Below, in pieces: positions 46,340 to 46,691 of a DNA stretch of 46,691 bases. A program made the position numbers and the translations under genes. The notes below the pieces were generated by a model. It saw nothing but the letters and a program-made list of their open reading frames with translations, was not told where the DNA came from and did not search any database. The DNA is from Kofleriaceae bacterium (lineage in GTDB: Bacteria > Myxococcota_A > Polyangia > Haliangiales > Haliangiaceae), in assembly GCA_022842285.1 (NCBI GenBank), contig JALHPV010000017.1:1-46691 (forward strand). Direction: 5' to 3'. Position 1 is the stretch's first letter, and the number at the start of each line of letters is the position of its first letter.

Positions 46340-46691
<352 letters not shown>

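Overview
The window is a GC-rich bacterial chromosome segment centred on the replication origin. It very likely comes from a myxobacterium-like organism (Myxococcota, possibly the Haliangium/Kofleria branch). The basis is the G/C-dominated third codon positions, Pkn-type Ser/Thr kinases, an FHA protein, a receiver-PATAN-TPR protein, many lipoproteins and two dynamin-like GTPases. The species cannot be fixed from the sequence alone. The right end finishes in 14 bases identical to an Illumina adapter, so it is a draft contig end and hisF is cut there.

Layout. (1) 16-8190, minus strand: gyrB, recF, dnaN, dnaA, with two unrecognised genes (one on each strand) between recF and gyrB. (2) 8191-8528 holds two perfect DnaA boxes. 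The dnaA-dnaN gap holds tandem DnaA-box-like sites, a TAG-type trio and an AT-rich stretch. Together they look like a bipartite oriC whose unwinding half lies downstream of dnaA. (3) 8529-13073, plus strand: the conserved rpmH-rnpA-yidD-yidC-jag-mnmE origin module, mostly with overlapping start and stop codons. (4) 13313-16341: a bioF-bioA-bioD biotin cluster preceded by repeated palindromes and followed by a free-standing LAGLIDADG homing endonuclease gene of different composition. (5) 16948-19255, minus strand: larA-like, rsmG and mug-like glycosylase genes chained by 4-base overlaps. (6) 19340-27216, plus strand: a receiver-PATAN-TPR protein, tsaD, rsmA, mutM and two membrane Ser/Thr kinases, one carrying seven periplasmic four-Cys repeats; then an ECF sigma gene. 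(7) 27995-31642, minus strand: a TPR-dynamin fusion and rnhB. (8) 31761-34033: three lipoproteins.

(9) 34153-40948, minus strand: the most interesting region. It is a compact five-gene unit (FHA membrane protein, CheY-like regulator, flippase-like membrane protein, M48 metalloprotease, dynamin-like GTPase) with gaps of 4-13 bases behind one good sigma70-type promoter. I know of no described system with this composition; it looks like a phospho-signalled envelope or membrane-remodelling module. (10) 41021-42926: FAH-family hydrolase, folK and plsY, the last two convergent around a long inverted repeat that supplies both stop codons. (11) 43120 to the end: a lipoprotein, then hisB-hisH-hisA-hisF.

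A theme across the window is leaderless-type promoters. Several first-of-unit genes have TANNNT exactly 6-8 bases before an ATG or GTG and no Shine-Dalgarno sequence.
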